Shown here: positions 6,894 to 9,616 of the stretch, one piece after another | Layout of the letters: every line of letters starts with the position of its first letter | How positions within the stretch are numbered: the stretch's first letter is position 1 | Origin: Bacillota bacterium | GTDB lineage: Bacteria; Bacillota; Clostridia; Oscillospirales; Ruminococcaceae | Assembly (NCBI GenBank): GCA_023395695.1 | Contig: JAEWYJ010000218.1 | Location: 1 to 9,616 of the forward strand | DNA: 9,616 bases | Direction of reading: 5' to 3' | The notes under the pieces: generated by a model | What the model was told of the DNA's origin: nothing | Database searches by the model: none | The model's input: the letters and a program-made list of their open reading frames with translations, nothing else | Position numbers and translations under genes: made by a program

Positions 6894-8363
6894 TTATTTT
6901 GCGGCCTCAAGCTTTTTGATGCCGGCATCGATACGCGCGAGTGTGTCGTCCTTGCCAATAGCGGCGGAAATTTCAATGCCGCCCCCCGGGGTAAATTGCT
7001 TGCCGCTGACCGCGACACGCAGCGGCCAGAGAATAATGCCGTTTTTGCAGCCCAACGCTTCAATGAGGGCAAACAGCGCCTCGTGAATATTGGCCGCGGT
7101 AAAATTCTCAATGCCCTCTAAAACGGGACGCACCCGCTTGAGGGTGTCAAGCGCAACCTCGGGATCGGTCTTCATCTTTTTAGAGGTATAGAGCGCAAGA
7201 TCGTAATCGGGCAGCGTATCAATAAAATCGAGCTGCGCGGGAATATCGCCAAGCACCTCGCAGCGGGGGTGCAGCGACTCGGCCAGCAGCGCAAAATCCA
7301 CATCTCCGCGTTTGACGGCCTGCTTCATCCACGGCAGCGCCGCCTCTAAAAACTGTTCCGGCGACATGCGGCGGATATATTCGGCATTGACATAATTGAG
7401 CTTAACCGGGTCAAAGATAGCCGGAGATTTCGACACGTCGTAGATTGAGAAATCCTTCTTCATCTCGTCGAGCGTCATAATCTCCTGCCCGCTGCGGGGA
7501 CTCCAGCCGAGCAGCGCAATATAGTTGAGCACCGCTTCCTTGAGATAGCCCTTGGCGACCAGGTCCTGATACGAGGCGTCGCCGTTGCGCTTGGAAAGCT
7601 TCTGTGTGGCATCCTTCATAACCGGCGGGCAGTGCAGGTATTTGGGGATTTCCCAGCCGAAGGCCTGATACAACAGATTATATTTAGGTGCGGACGACAA
7701 ATATTCCGTCCCGCGGATAACGGTCGTAATCCTCATAAGGTGGTCATCGACGACGTTGGCAAAATTATAGGTGGGCATGCCGTCGGCCTTAATGAGCACC
7801 TGATCGTCAAGCGTGCTGCACTCAACGGTAATATTCTCGCGTATCTCGTCGTGAAAGGTGACGGTGCCGCTGTCGGGGATGCGCTGGCGGATAACGCAGG
7901 GCACACCGGCCTTGCGCTTTGCCTCAATTTCCTCCTTGGAAAGCGACAGGCAGTGCCGGTCGTACTTGGGGGCGATATTTGAGGCGCGCTGCAGCGTCTT
8001 CATCTCGTCAAGACGCTCTTTGTCACAAAAACAGTAGTAGGCGTCGCCCTGCTCAATAAGCTGCTGCGCGTATTTTTCGTAAATGCTTTTGCGGTCAGAC
8101 TGAATGTAGGGGCCGACCGGGCCGCCCACGTCGGGGCCCTCGTCCCAGACCAGGCCGGTCTCTTTAAGGGTCTGATAAATCACATCCATGGCGCCTTCAA
8201 CAAAGCGTTCCTGATCGGTGTCCTCCACTCTGAGTATGAAGACGCCGGAATCCGAGGCTTTGGCTGCAAGATAGGCATAAAGCGCGGTGCGCAGATTGCC
8301 GACATGCATATATCCGGTGGGGCTGGGCGCAAACCGTGTGCGCGGAAGGCTGTGATCGATCAT
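6894..8363 (-). CDS. gltX: Glutamyl-tRNA synthetase
   Basis: Class Ib synthetase that charges tRNA-Glu. In Bacillota lacking GlnRS it also misacylates tRNA-Gln for the GatCAB amidotransferase, but which applies here cannot be told from this window. The 489-residue length is normal. The catalytic core opens TRFAPSPTGYMHVGN with the HIGH-equivalent HVGN at residues 20-23. ILRVEDTD follows, then the zinc-type CFC (Cys111, Cys113) with His137/Cys138, the GMPTYNFANVVDDHLM and VIRGTEYLSS segments, and the KMSKS-equivalent KLSKR at 255-259. The alpha-helical anticodon domain ends with WPLRVAVSGKQFTPGGGIEI and a short tail. The ATG at 8361-8363 follows GGAGGAA. It is the first gene of a tight run with the ComFB-like gene and the aminotransferase, behind a long leader. 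Confidence 0.97.
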   Translation of the reverse strand: MIDHSLPRTRFAPSPTGYMHVGNLRTALYAYLAAKASDSGVFILRVEDTDQERFVEGAMDVIYQTLKETGLVWDEGPDVGGPVGPYIQSDRKSIYEKYAQQLIEQGDAYYCFCDKERLDEMKTLQRASNIAPKYDRHCLSLSKEEIEAKRKAGVPCVIRQRIPDSGTVTFHDEIRENITVECSTLDDQVLIKADGMPTYNFANVVDDHLMRITTVIRGTEYLSSAPKYNLLYQAFGWEIPKYLHCPPVMKDATQKLSKRNGDASYQDLVAKGYLKEAVLNYIALLGWSPRSGQEIMTLDEMKKDFSIYDVSKSPAIFDPVKLNYVNAEYIRRMSPEQFLEAALPWMKQAVKRGDVDFALLAESLHPRCEVLGDIPAQLDFIDTLPDYDLALYTSKKMKTDPEVALDTLKRVRPVLEGIENFTAANIHEALFALIEALGCKNGIILWPLRVAVSGKQFTPGGGIEISAAIGKDDTLARIDAGIKKLEAAK

Positions 8364-8437
8364 TCAAGATTCCTCCATATTAAAAGCTTTATTTCACGCT
8401 AAAATTTTTCTGTTTTGCAGACCTGTACCCATATATT

Positions 8438-8452
8438 CCGTCAAAAGCACCA
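8438..8452 (+). repeat. 15-base direct repeat, copy 1 (gltX leader)
   Basis: CCGTCAAAAGCACCA matches the second copy at 8506-8520 at 13 of 15 positions. Each copy contains YGTCAAA, close to the Spo0A box TGTCGAA, but this copy matches that box only 5 of 7. Confidence 0.5.
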
Positions 8453-8505
8453 TTCAATGGCAAACGGATACCCGCCGCCCTTTAGCCGGTGCGGCGTAAA
8501 AAGAG

Positions 8506-8520
8506 CTGTCAAAAGCGCCA
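8506..8520 (+). repeat. 15-base direct repeat, copy 2 (gltX leader)
   Basis: CTGTCAAAAGCGCCA is the partner of the copy at 8438-8452, 68 bases apart start to start. It includes TGTCAAA (8507-8513), 6 of 7 to the Spo0A box. It may be a protein-binding site serving the divergent spoIIE gene or an RNA motif in the gltX leader. Confidence 0.5.
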
Positions 8521-8551
8521 CTTTTTTAATGGAATATTTAGTATCGACGTT

Positions 8552-8583
8552 ATTATATTAGGCTAGTCGCGCGGCATTGTCAA
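8552..8583 (-). promoter_or_regulatory. Sigma-A-type promoter of the gltX operon
   Basis: A perfect minus-strand -35 TTGACA lies at 8578-8583. A -10 TAATAT (8555-8560) follows at exactly 17 bases, and a perfect TATAAT (8552-8557) overlaps it at a 20-base spacing. The first is the likelier pair. Transcription would start near 8548, giving a leader of about 185 bases before the gltX start codon. Confidence 0.7.
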
Positions 8584-8629
8584 GAATCCCAATAAATTCA
8601 CTTATTTACCGCCTTTTTTCTTATGCGAA

Positions 8630-8662
8630 ACGACAGCTTTTTTCAACGGACAAGCTTAGAAT
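8630..8662 (+). promoter_or_regulatory. spoIIE: Candidate Spo0A-dependent promoter of spoIIE
   Basis: A -10-like TAGAAT (8657-8662, 5 of 6) lies 42 bases before the spoIIE start. At 17 bases upstream there is no -35, but at 21 bases there is ACGACA (8630-8635, 4 of 6 to TTGACA). Bacillus subtilis spoIIE and spoIIG promoters have this over-long spacing and are activated by Spo0A~P. AACGACA (8629-8635) is 5 of 7 to an inverted Spo0A box. The match is suggestive only. Confidence 0.35.
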
Positions 8663-8704
8663 GATTTTACAGCATTTTCCATAAACCTTGAAGGAGGCCA
8701 TTCC

Positions 8705-9616
8705 ATGTCCATTTCCGCCACCGCTTCCTCCCGTCTGTTCGGCAGACTGCGCGACGCCGCCGGACCACTGGAGCAGATTGGCGCTGCCGTCATCGGCTTT
8801 GTAATGAGCGGCGCTTCAATCATGCTGACCGCCTCGCCCTTTGGTGTGGCGTGGGCCGGCGCCGCGCCGCCCGAGCAAGCTATTGCCGCTACCGTCGGCG
8901 CCGTTTTGGGCTATCTGTTTTTGCTAAAAGGCAACGGCACACTGCGCTATATGGCCTGCCTTGTGCTTTTACTCGCGCTGCGCTGGGCCTTTTCGTTTAT
9001 TTCTAAGGCGCGTATGCCTGTTTTTTCACCGCTGCTGGCGTCGTGCACCATTGCAACAACCGGACTGGCCATCGCCATTTCGGGCGACCGGAGTCTGTAC
9101 AGCCTTGTTATGGTGTTTTGTGAGACGGCCATTACCGCCACTGCCGGCATTTTATTCGGAAAATCCTACCGTGCGCTGCGCGAGGGCACCGGGCTGACAC
9201 GCACAAACGGCGTCTGCACCGGTATCTGGCTGGCGGTGCTTTATATGGGCCTGAGCGCCTTTACCGTCGGGGGCGTCTCTCCCGCCCGCGTCTGTGCGCT
9301 GGCCGTTATTTTGTGCTGCGGATGCTTTGCCGGTTCGGGCTACAGCGCCGCCGCCGCTGTTACGGCGGGTCTGGCCGCGGCGCTCGCAGGCGAACCGCAG
9401 CTGCTGGCAGTCTTCTGTGCGGGCGGACTGGCCGCAGGCATTTTTGCGCCGCTCGGGCGCATAGGCGCCGCCGCCGCCATGACTGTCGCCGCGCTGCTGG
9501 CGCTGATGGCACAAACCAACGCCGGCCCGCCCGCCACGCTGTTTATCGAGTGCATGCTGGCCTCCGCCATTTTAATGGTTATGCCCGCCGCGCTGCTGCG
9601 ACGGCTGGGGCTGGCC
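8705..9616 (+). CDS. spoIIE: Stage II sporulation protein E, N-terminal membrane region, cut by the window edge
   Basis: SpoIIE is the membrane-bound PP2C phosphatase at the asymmetric division septum that dephosphorylates SpoIIAA and so activates sigma-F in the forespore. The frame is open from ATG 8705-8707 to the right edge: 304 codons and no stop. It begins with a short basic cytoplasmic segment, then alternating hydrophobic stretches, roughly 9-10 membrane spans from residue 24 to the end. Family-like segments include MSGASIMLTASPFGVAWAGA (34-53), TVGAVLGYLF (63-72), LRYMACLVLLLALRW (80-94) and CETAITATAGILFGKSYRALRE (139-160). The FtsZ-interacting central part and the phosphatase domain would lie beyond the window. 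AAGGAGG (8691-8697) sits 7 bases before the ATG. It is transcribed away from gltX. The assignment rests on the membrane region alone; another polytopic protein is possible but less likely. Confidence 0.85.
   Translation, partial: MSISATASSRLFGRLRDAAGPLEQIGAAVIGFVMSGASIMLTASPFGVAWAGAAPPEQAIAATVGAVLGYLFLLKGNGTLRYMACLVLLLALRWAFSFISKARMPVFSPLLASCTIATTGLAIAISGDRSLYSLVMVFCETAITATAGILFGKSYRALREGTGLTRTNGVCTGIWLAVLYMGLSAFTVGGVSPARVCALAVILCCGCFAGSGYSAAAAVTAGLAAALAGEPQLLAVFCAGGLAAGIFAPLGRIGAAAAMTVAALLALMAQTNAGPPATLFIECMLASAILMVMPAALLRRLGLA

Larger units (their letters stand above)
8433..8537 (-). promoter_or_regulatory. Potentially structured 5' leader of gltX
   Basis: On the minus strand, ATATTCC (8531-8537) can pair with GGAATAT (8433-8439), closing a region of about 90 bases. 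Inside is a GC-rich stem, CGCCGC with GCGGCG (8473-8478 with 8491-8496), extended by two further pairs across a bulge. No U-run follows this stem, so it is not itself a terminator. The T-box signature (AGGGTGGNACCGCG) and other riboswitch cores I know were looked for and not found. The pairing is seen; a regulatory role is inferred. Confidence 0.35.
8364..8704. other. Divergent intergenic region between gltX and spoIIE
   Basis: These 341 bases hold no supported protein-coding or stable RNA gene. They contain the gltX ribosome binding site, a leader with inverted and direct repeats (8433-8537), the gltX promoter (8552-8583), a candidate spoIIE promoter (8630-8662) and the spoIIE ribosome binding site (AAGGAGG, 8691-8697). 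A 12-codon frame at 8394-8432 on the minus strand (MGTGLQNRKILA) lies inside the leader; it has no Glu codons and only a weak Shine-Dalgarno, so I do not call it a gene. Confidence 0.7.

Noticed and set aside
8364..8548. T-box riboswitch upstream of gltX
   Set aside because: A long leader before a synthetase gene made this likely, but the conserved antiterminator core, the specifier-loop layout and a terminator U-run are all missing.
4024..8588. Shared 11-mer CTTGACAATGC in both the hrcA and gltX promoters
   Set aside because: It is centred on the consensus -35 element, and the few extra matching bases are easily chance. No CIRCE accompanies the gltX copy.
9152..9570. Minus-strand frames opposite spoIIE
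   Set aside because: They are shadows of an alanine- and glycine-rich membrane protein gene; no ribosome binding site or recognisable domain is present.

Overview
The window looks like chromosomal core sequence from an endospore-forming, moderately GC-rich member of the Clostridia (low-level Bacillota, possibly in the Oscillospiraceae/Ruminococcaceae neighbourhood). The evidence is the class I heat-shock operon order hrcA-grpE-dnaK-dnaJ behind a perfect CIRCE operator, a Gram-positive-type DnaK, strong purine-rich Shine-Dalgarno sequences before nearly every gene, and the start of a spoIIE sporulation gene at the right edge. No mobile element, CRISPR array, rRNA or tRNA gene is visible. Genus-level placement is not possible from reading alone.

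Layout. (1) Positions 1-4034, minus strand: a sigma-A-like promoter and CIRCE operator, then hrcA, grpE, dnaK and the first 54 codons of dnaJ, which runs off the left edge. HrcA represses the operon through CIRCE, and GrpE, DnaK and DnaJ form the Hsp70 folding machine. Short inverted repeats lie in the hrcA-grpE, grpE-dnaK and dnaK-dnaJ spacers, the last resembling a weak attenuator. (2) Positions 4035-4285: a spacer with a strong 14-bp hairpin terminator after trpS and a doubtful small reading frame. (3) Positions 4286-8583, minus strand: a likely operon in the order gltX (glutamyl-tRNA synthetase), a small ComFB-domain protein, a fold-type I PLP aminotransferase, and trpS (tryptophanyl-tRNA synthetase). 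It is read from a promoter about 190 bases upstream of gltX through a potentially structured leader. (4) Positions 8584-8704: the upstream side of the divergent spacer, with a possible long-spacer, Spo0A-type promoter. (5) Positions 8705-9616, plus strand: the N-terminal membrane part of SpoIIE, cut by the right edge.

Most of this is ordinary housekeeping content and I do not see a new multi-gene system. The items most worth a second look are an abrupt codon-usage change inside dnaK near position 940-990, which suggests a mosaic gene; the ComFB-domain gene embedded in an aminoacyl-tRNA synthetase operon; the repeat-bearing gltX leader; and the candidate Spo0A-type promoter of spoIIE.
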